This document shows, piece after piece, positions 24,183 to 34,290 of a stretch of 64,000 bases of DNA. The DNA is from Aselliscus stoliczkanus. Its lineage: Eukaryota; Chordata; Mammalia; Chiroptera; Hipposideridae. The stretch lies in NCBI GenBank assembly GCA_033961575.1, contig CM066737.1, forward strand, positions 66,608,771 through 66,672,770, in the 5' to 3' direction. How positions within the stretch are numbered: the stretch's first letter is position 1; each line of letters opens with the position of its first letter. Made by a program: the position numbers and the translations under genes. The notes below the pieces were generated by a model, which saw nothing but the letters and a program-made list of their open reading frames with translations, was not told where the DNA came from and ran no database searches.

Positions 24183-25187
24183 GCTTGAACTCATACCTGG
24201 GTTAGAGAACATCATCTCCTTCAATGGGTTGTTGGCCCAGGGGTTGGTACCTCCATAAATGAGGACCTTAGCAGCAGTTTTATGTCCTACAATGGCCTCT
24301 ATGAGGGAAGAGGTAGAGCGAATAAGGGAGAGAAAGCAGGGTAAAAGGAGACATGCTACAAGGAGCAGTAGGGAGATTCCAATTAATGTTTTAAACCCCC
24401 CAAGGGTGGAGAACCATCCTCCAAAGAGGCTTTCTGTCCATTTTCGAACTGGGACATGGGCAAGTTTTCTAATATTTGTGGCAATGGTAGAGATGGCTTT
24501 GCCAGTATTGTCAATCTGTAGACAACAGTCTGACTGATTAAATATGCCACAGATGCCACCTTCTTCAGCCAGTGCTGAAGTTTTCCAGTGCTAGGTGGTT
24601 CTGGTAAATAGCGGCCTGCATCTGGGTCTGTTGGGTAGTGAGGAACTCTAAAGCTGTTGCAGTTTCATTGGTGATTATTTGTAGAACAGCCTGTAACCTG
24701 ATGATACGGCTGAACATGTAGATGGGGGTATGATATCCCCAACACCCGTCTTGAGCCCAAGTAGCTGGACTATAATATTGGATGCCTGCTGGGGAGGCCA
24801 TTCATCTTCCTCCCAGGTCTGATGCCCTCCCACATTAAGGGACCTCCTGGGCCTGATCTTGGACGCCACCCCCATCGGAGTATCTGATGTGGGTGTGGCG
24901 GGTCTAACAGATAACCTGATTGGCCCTTTTGAACCCTGGGCAATTGTGGCCGGCTATTGATTTTAGAGGAATGGGACAGGACCAGTAAGATCTGTCGGCA
25001 TAGGTACAAGCCTGAAGAGTTTTACTCTAGTAGCATTGGGCAGGCATGTGTAGAAGACAAATGCTACCTGAGATGTTGTCCCTATCCAAAAGGGCTGGAA
25101 GCATGATTTAGGGCAGGGGGTGGCAATATCATCCCCAACTAGGAAGAAAAGGGTGAGAGTAGGGATCAGAGTCCTTAGGGTATGCAT
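24183..25187 (-). pseudogene. env remnant (compact, internally deleted, frameshifted)
   Basis: Starts at the Met at 25187 with a basic-then-hydrophobic leader (LIPTLTLFFLV), giving a signal peptide. Only a short surface-unit part follows, ending at stops near 24963. The transmembrane subunit follows with a heptad-rich helix ([20 protein letters not shown], about 24640-24700). A single frameshift near 24568 comes before a cysteine and a downstream CC pair (about 24500-24545). The next frame then has a W-rich juxtamembrane part and a hydrophobic anchor (about 24360-24440). Total coding span is about 1 kb, roughly half of a typical gammaretroviral env, so most of the receptor-binding region is gone. 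Not functional as it stands. Confidence 0.75.
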
Positions 25188-25189
25188 CT

Positions 25190-26400
25190 TGCAAGGAACA
25201 AGTCCTCAAGCTTCAGCTGCACGTGGATTGGTCAGCTTCCAGTGTGACCAAAGCGGGGCTGATGATCTCCTCCTAAGGGCAGGTAACGCCGCTGGCCATT
25301 TTCCTCCAGAGAGTGATCTTGAGGGGCTTGGAGGGGTCAGAGGTGCAGTTCCAGCTATCGGTTGCAGGTTTTAATCTGCTGTGGTGTATCCATGGACTGA
25401 TCTCTGTGACCTTGACTGCTGTGGGGGTAGACAAAATGACAGTAAAGGGGCCCCTCCATAGGGATTTTAAAGACTGGAGGTTTCATTCCCTAACCCAGAC
25501 TGAATCCCCAGGCTTGAAGGGATGAACTTCAGTTGTTAAGTTGATGGGGAGCCTCTCCTGTATCCATTGGTTGAGGTTCTGTAGGGTAGAACCTAATGCC
25601 TCAAGCTGTTATCTTAAGGTTAGGTCTCCTATTTCCTTAAGGTTCCCTGTGGGAGGGGTTTCACTTCAACGGTGGTGGGTAGAGTCACCACAGAGTATCC
25701 AGCCAACTGCCTATTTCCCTGGACATGGCTGCTGCCATTGGTATAGTATTCTACATTGGGGTCCATAAGAGGTTGATCAGTCAGGTCCGGCCTACTGAAG
25801 AACACTTTGTCCATGACTTCGATGCTGTCATGGTCTCGGGGCCCAGGCCCTACAGGCAGTAAAATGGCTGGGTTTAGGGTCTGTACTATTTCAAGGCAGA
25901 CTTGTGGGTTTTCACACAGTAGCCCTTAATACTTGGCAAGCTGGGAGTTGGTAAGCCAATAGTGTCCCTTATGATCTAATGGGGCCCGGACCGAGTGCGG
26001 AACCTGGACAGTGAATTCCTGACCCAGAGTCAGCTTGTCAGCCTCAGACACTAGGAGGGACCATTACTGCGAGCGCCCTCAGGCAAGGTGGCCATCCAAA
26101 TGCCACTGAATCGAGTTGTTTTGAGAGGTAGGCTACTGGCCGGTGCCAATCCCCTAAGAATTAGATATGATGTCCAGGAGCCCTAGGCCAGGGGCATGAG
26201 TGAGAGCCCATTTAATCTCATTAAATGGAGACTCCTACAGAAAAGGCCCATGTTCACCCCACTTTGTGGCTTTGTAAAGGGGTTTGGCCATAGTGGAGAA
26301 GTTGGGGATCCAGATCCTACAGAGCCTGCTGTCCCTAAGAATTTGTGGCCTGATAAGGTGGCTAGTAACTGCCATGAGTGATTCAACCTGGGCTCCAGAG
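25190..26400 (-). pseudogene. pol remnant with two internal deletions
   Basis: From high to low coordinates: an RT thumb/connection piece (NFSTMAKPLY, near 26290), then connection sequence, then an RNase H start at 25629-25814 in which the first catalytic motif reads YTNGSS rather than the usual T-D-G-S. Sequence then jumps to an integrase C-terminal piece (W-x-GPFTV, near 25440-25460). Missing are the protease, the RT fingers and palm with its YxDD box, most of RNase H, and the integrase zinc and catalytic core. Frames are broken repeatedly. Confidence 0.75.
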
Positions 26401-28976
26401 GTTCGAACCTGTTGGCATTCTTCCCAACCACTGAGGACATTCATTTTTCTAGTGGCCTCATTGGTGGCAGTAAGCACATTGGTCTTGTCCCAGCCTTGGT
26501 CTCCTGGTGGGTGGTCCTCCCTGATGTCACCTTCACTGGAGTGGTGCCAGGTTTGGAATGGCATTTCATCCTGGGGTCCCAATCTGCTCGACAAGTCCAG
26601 CAGCAAGCAAGTCTACCTTTTTCTTCATCTTCCGATATGCTTCTCAACGAGCTTCTTGGTCATGGTTGACATAGGCCTTGGTCACCACTTCAAGGATATG
26701 GCTGATATTCATGACAGCAAATCCATCCAGTTTCTGAAGTTTTCACCGGATGTCGCCCTGGGACTTCCCAATGAAAGCAGCATTGACCATCCACTGATTT
26801 TCGAGGGCCTCAGGGTCGAAAGGGGAGTAGAGATGGAACGTTTCACAGTCTTTCATAAAATTGGCTTGGGCTTTCCTTGGGTCCCTGGAGGAATTCAGAG
26901 ATCTTGGTGATATTGATGGCTTTTTTGCTACCATCCTTCAGGCCTCCTATAAAGGCTTCTTGATACTGTTCCAGCATCTGGAGGTCCCAGTCATCATTGG
27001 GGTCCCATTGGGGGTCCTCCTCAGGGAAATGGTTCTGGGCATATATTTGGATGTTTAAGGTTCCGGGTGGGGCATGTTCCTCCAGCCATTTTATGGCCCC
27101 CTGTGTGTGCAACTCACCAGGGCTCCTCAGTGTTGAAGAGCATTAGGAGGAGTTGGCTACAATCAGCCCAGGTGGCCCGATGCGTTTGAACTATTGACTG
27201 AAGGAGGTCAGTCAAAGCCAGGCTTCTCAGTATATGATTGGGTATGTGCGGTGGGGCAGACATCTAACAAGGTTACACTGCCCTGCTCAGCACTGGATAT
27301 TAGGAGTGCTGCCTTACGGTTGGTCATGTAATGTCTCCTGCCACTGTGAATCCATGTGCCTTTCCTCCTATAGGAGACAATATATTCACTGCATTTGTGA
27401 CAAGTTCTTATGGTACCCTGATGATAGCTGGTTATGTAAGCCAGCGATGGGGCAAGATTTCCTAAAGAGAAGGAAACTCCCTAAAACAGGCTACAACCCA
27501 AGGGGACCCCTGAACTGAGATATTGGAGACTCAAACCTCTTGGAAACTGAGGCACAGACCTCTGACAACATAGGCCAAGAAGCCTGCCTGTGGACTAAGG
27601 GCCCTGCTGTGAATAGTCTCCTTGAAGATTAAAAGTCTTCAGGCCATGAGAGTTTCTGTAAGAGGCGACTTCCTGACCATTGGGTATGTTAACAACTTTG
27701 TTTAAATTCTTCAACAGATACTGAAGCTTTGACTGAGAAACAGATGCTACCTCGGTAGGATAAGGGAGGTGTGAAATCCCCTTTGGTTGCTAGGTATTGT
27801 ATTTACATAGAAATAGATTTTAGATGCTTTTACCCTAAACACAGCCATTCCTAGTCTTTTGGTATAGTTCAAGTATATGTCCTGTGAGTTTTATGATTGT
27901 GTTTAACTGCTAGGATTTAGGATGATTTCTAGATAGTTAAGATAGTCATAGTAAACATTCTTTAGGTGATATACAGAAACTAAGTCTGGGTTTCATGGTA
28001 ATTATCATAATAAAGACAAGGTAATCCTTTAACGGAAGAGTAAGTCACAATACATCCTGGAGAGAGCAATTACAGGGAAGTAAAGACTTGAGTAAATCCT
28101 GGGAACTAGAAACCACCAAACGCTTGTGATTGAGGAAATGGTCAAGTATCCCTATAAAATGAACATGCTCTCCACTGTCTCCCTTCTTTTCTTCCCTCGC
28201 CGACGCCATCTCCACCTGAGGGAAACCCTGGTCAGCGGAGGCTGATCCCCCGCAGGTATGATTTTTCCAATTTAAGAGATCAGTGGCTGAAAAGGGCTGG
28301 TACACAAACATGTGTCTGCCTCCCTGAATTTGGCCATCCTGATGATAGTAGAGGGAGCTGGAGAGCGTCAGCCTTAGGGCTCTTTTTCTGCAGCCGGCCA
28401 TCTGTGAGCCTGTATGGGGTCAGGACTGGAGGCGGAGGTGTAGTAGGAGGGTTCGGAAGGGGGGTAGCAGGAGGAGATGGTAAGGTTGGCAAGGGTGGCA
28501 CTGAAGACTGTCCTGGAGACTCAGGGGCCCATGGAAGTGGTGGATAGATAGGCGAATAGGGTGGCGGGATCTCCTCTGGGTCTGAAGGCAAGACCGGCTT
28601 TGGTCCTTTTGTTTTATCTTTAAATGGCTTCCAGGAGGGGACCATAGCGCAGGCTAAAATAACCCTACTCTGATTTTCCAAACAGGACCTCAACCAAGGG
28701 GGTCGAGGCCGTACAATGGCCTCCCATGAGTTTATATAGGGAAACTGGTCAGGGTGACAGGAACTGCCAGCAACGACGAGGTAGACTCTTCAAATGAGGT
28801 CCCTGTGGAAGCTTCCCTCTGTTGGCCATTCAATTTCAGAAAGACGGCCAATCAATTTCACAGAAGGTGCGGAGCTTTTGGGGGGTCATCTTAGTACCAT
28901 AATCCCCAGAGAACCCCTTCTTAAAATTCTTTAACATACACACTAATGGAACTTGAGTATTCTGTTGCCCACCCAT
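26401..28976 (-). pseudogene. gag remnant, split by a solo LTR
   Basis: Starts at the ATG at 28974-28976 with Met-Gly-Gly, a potential myristoylation site. Matrix codons are broken by stops near 28840. A proline-rich segment follows (28430-28600) containing PPPY, the late-domain motif, in an open 137-codon stretch. Capsid begins with PFSATDLLNWKNHT at about 28250-28295, is interrupted by the LTR at 27245-28254, and resumes in the SYTEKP codons near 27230. The major homology part (QGPKESPSQFYERL) is in the 89-codon frame at 26843-27112. Nucleocapsid keeps a CxxC...H...C knuckle near 26415-26480 but with stops in it. This domain order is the usual gammaretroviral gag. Confidence 0.82.
27245..28254 (+). 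mobile_element. Solo LTR of a different ERV, nested in gag in the opposite orientation
   Basis: Begins TGTGCGGTGGGG and ends GATCCCCCGCA. It is flanked by 4-base GGTA duplications (27241-27244 and 28255-28258), and removing it rejoins capsid codons NWKNH(T) with SYTEKP. It is 1,010 bases, three times as long as the host provirus LTRs. TATA-like CCTATAAAATG near 28153. No AATAAA downstream of it is obvious; one lies upstream near 28008. Its internal region is not present in the window. Confidence 0.85.
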
Positions 28977-29580
28977 AGCAACCACAAAATTGGCGCAACA
29001 CAAGACCACTCAGATTCGCTTTGTCTGTCTCTGGCCGCTCCCCTCGAGGGGATATTTCAAGTACCTCTTAGCAATTGGTGGGTTGGTATAAGTCCCCGAC
29101 TCAGATCACTAAATCGAAAGAGACAATTTAGTGATACCATCCTAAGCCATATGAGGTTCGCCCCGGACCCATGGGTCTGGACTCAACACTCGCTTTGCAG
29201 ACAGACTGCGTCTCATTCACACGGACTCAGACAGATTCATTGTCTGCCCACCGCCCTGTTCCTGGGAGTCACGGTTTCTCCCAGAAATTGAGATACTCGG
29301 GTGACTCTGGGAGGTGATCATTCTCCCCTTCTGTCCGCTGATGGACAGGCTGCCTTAAGGGACCCGGGTCCTTTCCTGTCTGGTCAGGCAGCACTCCCAA
29401 GCTGGTTCCCGCAGACTTGTGGGTTCTGTTGTGCTCCCTGGTTGGTTCCCCGTGGATGGAAGGGGAGACTTCCCCACTGACGGACAAGGGTCCGCTGTTG
29501 CTGAGTAGAATTCGTGTCCCCTTTTGTCTGGGGAAGCCGGGCCTCAGGGACAAGGGAGGCAGAAAATATCGCCGTGTCGT

Positions 29581-29598
29581 ATCCTGGGCGAGCCCCGA
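29581..29598 (-). promoter_or_regulatory. Primer binding site, tRNA-Pro-like
   Basis: The minus strand reads TCGGGGCTCGCCCAGGAT directly after the 5' LTR, matching 15 of 18 bases of the usual proline primer site by my alignment. Confidence 0.75.
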
Positions 29599-29600
29599 AT

Positions 29601-29916
29601 TGTGTTGCGGGATACTTGGACAGAGAGACGGGACACCAAGGCTCACACCAAGGCTCGGAGTAGGAAGCAGCATTTATTGATGCCCACACCGGCTCAGCAA
29701 ATTCATATCCAGAGGCTGAGCCCTGATTTGGACAGGACTCGGAGCTTTATACCCTGAGGTTTCCAGGTTAGCAGCTAGGATTCCATATTAGGACATGTGG
29801 CATTGTGTTAGTCTCTGACTGGTTCCCAGGTGAGGTAGGAATTAGAAAATGTTAAACGTGAGAGTGTTGGTGGCCATGCGGTCCAGGAAAGCCTTTGTCT
29901 AGGGCTCCCTGCCACA
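29601..29916 (-). repeat. 5' LTR of the minus-strand provirus
   Basis: Same landmarks as the 3' LTR: TGTGGCAGGGAGCCC, TATAAAGCTCC, ATCAATAAATGCTG, CAACACA end. It carries an extra 14-15-base direct duplication (ACACCAAGGCTC-type, about 29633-29660) not found in the 3' copy. Confidence 0.9.
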
Positions 29917-30555
29917 ATACCACCAACAGTTTTTACAATCCAAATAATACAAATTGGCTTTATTTATGTCTCATTTTTCACATCCACCCAAAGACCTCTG
30001 CCAGATGTCCTCACCCTCAGGAGAGATAAAACTATCTTGACAGTAAAATTCATTGAAAAAGGAACCCAGTTTAAAATAAATTAAATCAAGTCTCCAGAAG
30101 AGATTCTTCCAAGTAGGTAAAAATTCTAAAAATTCCATAACATCAAGCAAAAAAATGTCCAGACTCTCTGCAGACGTTGTTTTGTTGACCAAGCATTTCT
30201 TGTCAACTTTTCATCTTGTTTTTCTGAGTCTTCACCATCTTATTACTTTTCTTAACAATCTTACTGATCTTTTTCTGTATATTTAGCTGGCTCCTCTTCC
30301 ATGGTTTCCTACTTCTTATAGTTAGATAAACTCCCAATTTCACTCTTATCTCCCAGTTCCCCTCTTTGTTTTTTTTTTCTTTCTTTCTCTATATTTATTC
30401 CATTTATTCCCAGAGAGTTGTTATCCTTATGAAATTTACCCCCAAATCTGTGTAGTAGGTTCTCCTTATCATTTGAACTCCAGATACCATTTTCAACTTC
30501 CACTACTTCTCCCTACTTAAGATTATTAATAAACTCAACATTTGCAAGTTTAGCC
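29917..30555. other. Intergenic stretch, nothing recognised
   Basis: No gene or repeat named. Confidence 0.4.
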
Positions 30556-30640
30556 TATCATATTTCTTTTAAAACCAGTGAATTATAGAAATGTACACTT
30601 GTAACCAATATTACCCCAATAAAGTTAATTAAAATAAAAA
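30556..30640 (+). mobile_element. L1 tail fragment
   Basis: GTACACTTGTAACCAATATTACCCCAATAAA then an A-rich tail, the end of an L1 3'UTR. Confidence 0.65.
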
Positions 30641-30880
30641 AAATATATAACAAGTGTTGTACTAAGTGCTTTACATAAAAGAAAGTCAAATTATCACAAC
30701 CATCTTTTGAAGTAGGTACTATTTTTACCACCATCCTCATTTTACAAATAAGGAAACTGACACAGGAAAAGTTTCAGTGGTCATACAGATGGTAAATAGT
30801 AGAGTATGGATTTGAGCCTGAAAAATCTAGCACTAGGGTCCTTGCTCTAAACTACTTTGCTTTGCTATGTTGTGTGGTTC
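30641..30880 (+). mobile_element. MIR SINE
   Basis: GTACTAAGTGCTTTACAT, then AAGTAGGTACTATTTTTACC, CATTTTACAAATAAGGAAACTGA, and GATTTGAGCC with a diverged 3' end. This is the MIR core in sense order. Confidence 0.85.
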
Positions 30881-31010
30881 CCATTACCATTTTCTATTGA
30901 TTTCATCTCTGCTCTCCTCACATCAAGCCTTGTAATCATTTTTGACTTTTTATTTTCACTTACGACCCATCTCTCCACATCAGATCAGTGCTAAGTATAA
31001 AAATTAATGA

Positions 31011-31142
31011 GGGCCGGGCCGGCCGAGTGGCGCGGTGGTTAAGCGCTGGCCTGGGAAGCCAGCGGCCCGGGTTCGGTCCCACATATGAGGGCCAGTGATA
31101 CTGCCCTCAAAAAAAAATAAATAAATAAAATGTACACATCTT
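31011..31142 (+). mobile_element. Short tRNA-derived SINE, first of two
   Basis: GGGCCGGCCGAGTGGCGC head, AAGCGCTGGCCTGGGAAGCC, TGCCCTCAAAAA then an ATAA-repeat tail. Bounded by AAAATTAATGAG on both sides. Confidence 0.9.
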
Positions 31143-31156
31143 TAAAAAATTAATGA

Positions 31157-31265
31157 GGGCCGGCCAAGTGGCGCGGTGGTTAAGTGCTGGCTTTGGAAGC
31201 CAGCGGCCCCGGTTCGGGTCCCACATATGAGGGCCAGTGACACTGCCCTCAAAAAAAAAAAAAAA
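31157..31265 (+). mobile_element. Short tRNA-derived SINE, second copy at the same site
   Basis: A second copy begins right after the AATTAATGAG that closes the first, and is followed by AAATAATGAG. So two independent insertions used the same LTR target within 150 bases. Confidence 0.9.
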
Positions 31266-31687
31266 GAAATAATGAGAGGAGACCTTGCTAAAATGGAGTT
31301 GAGAAATGAGGAAGGGGAATTCTCTTACATACTACTCCATGTCAATATAGAGAGTTGTCAATTACAGTCCCCACAGAAAAATCCTCAAAAGGAAAGAGCA
31401 ATCGTTTACAAACTCTAAAAGGAAAAAGTGTACATTGCATCTCCTAAAAGAAATCAACTACCCCAGCAACTCAGCCAATAAGAAATTGTCATTTCCCTGA
31501 ACTCGAGCTTTTCTTGAGTGAACTTTTGTTCAAAACAACCCCTCCCAACTTCCTCCTTTTTCTCCATAAAATAGCATCCCTGTCCTTTGTTGTGGAACTT
31601 GCCTATAGCTTTGCTAAAGTATACTTGTTATCAAATTGCAATTCTTTGCTGTTCCTGAATAAACCCATTTTTGCTGGTAAAATAATT

Positions 31688-32304
31688 GCCGGTTTTTTTG
31701 TTTGTTTGTTTTTTAGCTGAGCCATCCTGCCACCTGTTGGCAGCTCAATGGCAACTCAGTTCAGGCTGGCATCGAACCGCCGTTGCTCAGAGCTCAGCTC
31801 ACACTATTTTTTTTTTAAAGATTTTATTGGGGAATTGGTGGAGGGGAACAGCATTGGGGAATCGGGGAAGGGGAACAGACAAGTTGCCGTCCTCTTGTTC
31901 TTCAGTCTAGTTGCGGAGGACGTCGCTTCACTGTTGGTATCGTCATTGCGCCCCTCCCGGATGAGGCAGATCAGTCGCTGGCCTCTGGATGTCGCTCATC
32001 GTGGCTATTGGCAGCTCACGCTTGGCTGCCAGCCGCTCACGCTGGCTGTGGGCCACTCACTGCAGCCTATGGCATCCCACTGCAGCAGGGGCTGCAGCCC
32101 ACACCATCACCGGGGCTTGCACAGCCCAGCTCCAGGTGCAGCTGTTGTTAGCTGTAGAGGGCAGTGTCACTGGCCCTCATGTGGGATCCGAACCGGGGCC
32201 GCTGGCATCCCAAAACCAGCGCTTAACCAATGCGCCACTCGGCCGGCCCTCAGCTCACACTCTTGAATGAGCTCTTAACCAATTGAGCCACTCAGCCAGC
32301 CCTG
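31688..32304 (-). mobile_element. Third-type SINE (TAGCTGAGCC...), interrupted by a long SINE
   Basis: TTTTTTAGCTGAGCCATCCTGCCACCTGTTGGCAG then GAACCGCCGTTGCTCAG, and after the nested element CACTCTTGAATGAGCTC...AGCCACTCAGCCAGCCC. It shares only the terminal GGCC-rich head with the other SINEs. Confidence 0.88.
31806..32250 (-). mobile_element. Long tRNA-derived SINE nested in the third-type SINE
   Basis: TTTTAAAGATTTTATTGGGG to CGGCCGGCCCT, flanked by CAGCTCACACT (from 31796 and 32251). It shows that the third-type SINE predates this insertion. Confidence 0.92.
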
Positions 32305-32333
32305 CCTGTTTTATTTTTAAGGTCAATATTACT

Positions 32334-32350
32334 TGGTGATCAGAAGTGGT
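32334..32350 (+). promoter_or_regulatory. Possible primer binding site (tRNA-Leu-like)
   Basis: TGGTGATCAGAAGTGGT lies a few bases after the 5' LTR end. It resembles a leucine primer site, with mismatches. Confidence 0.4.
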
Positions 32351-32555
32351 ATCCAGAGAAGACCCCCAACAACTCTGAGGCTGGAGAGTGAAAAGTCTCT
32401 AGTACCCACAGAGCTCAATGTTTTCCCACTGTCACTGGAGTTTCAGAGTTAGTCTATCCTGGATTTAAAGCTCTGCTCTTTTTGCATGTTTGAGCTGTTC
32501 AGGCTTTATTCAGGATCTGTTTAAAGGCTTTTTCCTTTCTGAGAGTACTTGTTCA

Positions 32556-32797
32556 GCCTTTGGCCTGATTCCTTTTGGAACCAGGCTGTTCATATTGGAA
32601 CTGTGCCTATTGGAACTGTGCTTGCTTTTGGTCCAATTCCTTTTGTAACCAGGCTGTTCTTATTGGAATTATGCCTATTGGAACTGTGCTTGCCTTTGGT
32701 CTGGTTACTTTTGGAACGAGGCTGTTTCTGTTGGAAATGTAATGGCCTTTGGTCTTGTTTCTTTTGGAACTATGTTGTTCCTGTTGGAACTGGGCTG
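32556..32797 (+). repeat. Tandem repeats in the provirus leader (68, 68, 53, 53 bases)
   Basis: Four consecutive units each starting GCnTTTGGTC or GCCTTTGGCC and containing CTTTTGGAAC, then CTGTT and ATTGGAA or GTTGGAA blocks. Units at 32556-32623, 32624-32691, 32692-32744 and 32745-32797. The shorter units lack the ATTGGAACTGTGCTT block. Located between the primer site and gag. Confidence 0.8.
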
Positions 32798-32999
32798 TTT
32801 CAGAATTATTTTGCTGTAGAGAAAACCTCCAAGAAATGGGATCCCGGACATCAAAATGCTTTGAGGGTGTCCCCACTTCTGGGACTTCAACCAATTTCAT
32901 GTTTTAAAACTACATTCCTTCCACATGCACATTTCTAAATAAATGGACCTACTTAACCAAAAGTAATTTAGAATACCAATGGCTGTTATGGGGAACTTC

Positions 33000-34290
33000 C
33001 GAACTCCCCAAATTTACCTTTCTTAAAACAGAATTAAAATTATACAGCCATGGCTCTAAAATTGTCAAAACCAAATAGGATCTTATTTTGATTGGTATTT
33101 TGAAGCTTCCAAACCTTATCAGGAATCTAAAATTGCCTTTCTGGAAAATGCATTTTCTAAATTAACTGAGGCAAGCAAACAAAGAAAGGCAAAAATGCTT
33201 CTTAGGCGTCTCTTTCCCCTCCCCCATTTCTTTGTCTCCAGACACACTGCATCTACCTTGTGCTAAAGTCCCACTCCTGGTGTCATCATCCTTCTTCCTT
33301 TCTGCACCAACCCCATCTCCTCTCTACCCACAATTTCCCCATTCTGATTCTCTCACCAAACTTCATTTTCCCCTCAGTCTTTCCTCACTCCGTCCTCCTC
33401 TGCAACTATCAGAACCTGCCCCTTTAAAGTTAAGTCTTATGAGGACCCCAAGAAACCCATGTTCCATGGACTAAGGCTGAATTTTGAGCCACAGTTAGTT
33501 TCCTAAAGTATCGAAGAACCCCTATAGTTTTGCTGAAGAATTTAGCATAGTTATTCAAACCCACCAGTGTGGTTTCTCAGATTTATATTAGTTAGTCCAC
33601 ATGATTGTTGGGGAGGGTCAAGCCAAACATTGGATGAAACTTTCCTGATGGGAATATCCTGAACAGAATTTAGGAAACAAACCCCTAACTTTTATAAAGT
33701 GCTACAATACTCACTGAATACTGTCACCGAGCAATTACAGTAGCTTTTCCTGTGCCTGCTGATTGGAGCAAAATTCAGGTTTGCACGCTGAAACCTGAGG
33801 AACCTATTCATAACTATTATAATTAACTTTAAGTTGTTTTCAAAGAAAATTATTGTTTTCCTTAAGATGTTGAAACCACTCAAGTAGCCTTTAACTCTTA
33901 TGTTTATTAACAGGCTGAACTGAAACCTCTTTTAATTAAAAGGACCGGGATTGAATAGAAAACTGTCACTACTCAAGATTCATTCAATTCATCAAACAAG
34001 CTTGCTTGCACCTTAGATGAGTCACCTAAAAGAAACAGTACTAAAATTCTTCATTTTCCACTCTGGCAAATGAAGGCCCCTAAACAAAACCAAAAACCTA
34101 CAATAGTTTCTGCTATAATTGCAAAGATCCAAGACATTGTAAAAATGATTGTTACAAAGAAGTTCTTCAGGTGCCTCAGCCCTCTAGCCAGCCTTTCCAA
34201 TGTCCTCCTAACCCAGTGACAGGTTCTGAGGACCCACAGGGGCTCTTCCCAATCCTCCCTTTAGTCACTCCGGAAAACCACACTCCAGGT
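33000..34290 (+). pseudogene. gag remnant
   Basis: A proline- and serine-rich segment lies at 33232-33474. Capsid-like codons (FAEEFS...QLVHMIVGEG) are near 33530-33620. A CCHC zinc knuckle CYNCKDPRHCKNDC (34108-34150) has spacing C-x2-C-x4-H-x4-C. Reading shifts between frames. No intact Met-Gly start is convincing. Confidence 0.65.

Larger units (their letters stand above)
23867..29916 (-). mobile_element. Class I (gammaretrovirus-like) endogenous provirus, minus strand, defective
   Basis: About 6.05 kb provirus, of which 1,010 bases are a later solo LTR. It has paired LTRs (5' LTR at 29601-29916, 3' LTR at 23867-24169), a tRNA-Pro-like primer site, a gag start, a CCHC knuckle, a shortened pol, and env with a signal peptide and TM part. 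By eye the two LTRs differ at about 30 positions plus one 14-15-base indel, so the insertion is old. No matching target duplications are visible at the outer ends (GTTA-type left, ATAC right). All genes carry stops and shifts. The same LTR family occurs as a solo copy at 5000-5356. Confidence 0.9.
30996..32328 (+). repeat. 5' LTR of the plus-strand provirus, with four SINE insertions
   Basis: Pairs with 39193-40760 through TTGTCAATTACAGTC, AAAAAGTGTACATTGCATCTCCTA-type, AACTCAGCCAAT, GCAATTCTTTGCTGTTCCTGA and CCCATTTTT blocks. AATAAA near 31659. Start mutated from TGTG to TATA. The end (GGTCAATA) aligns with CGTCAACA of the 3' copy. Confidence 0.85.

Noticed and set aside
24183..25187. A captured env (syncytin-like) gene
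   Set aside because: The frame is broken near 24568 and the surface unit is largely missing; no conserved open frame survives.
26284..26910. A 208-codon plus-strand frame
   Set aside because: It runs opposite to the gag and pol remnants of the minus-strand provirus and shows no domain.
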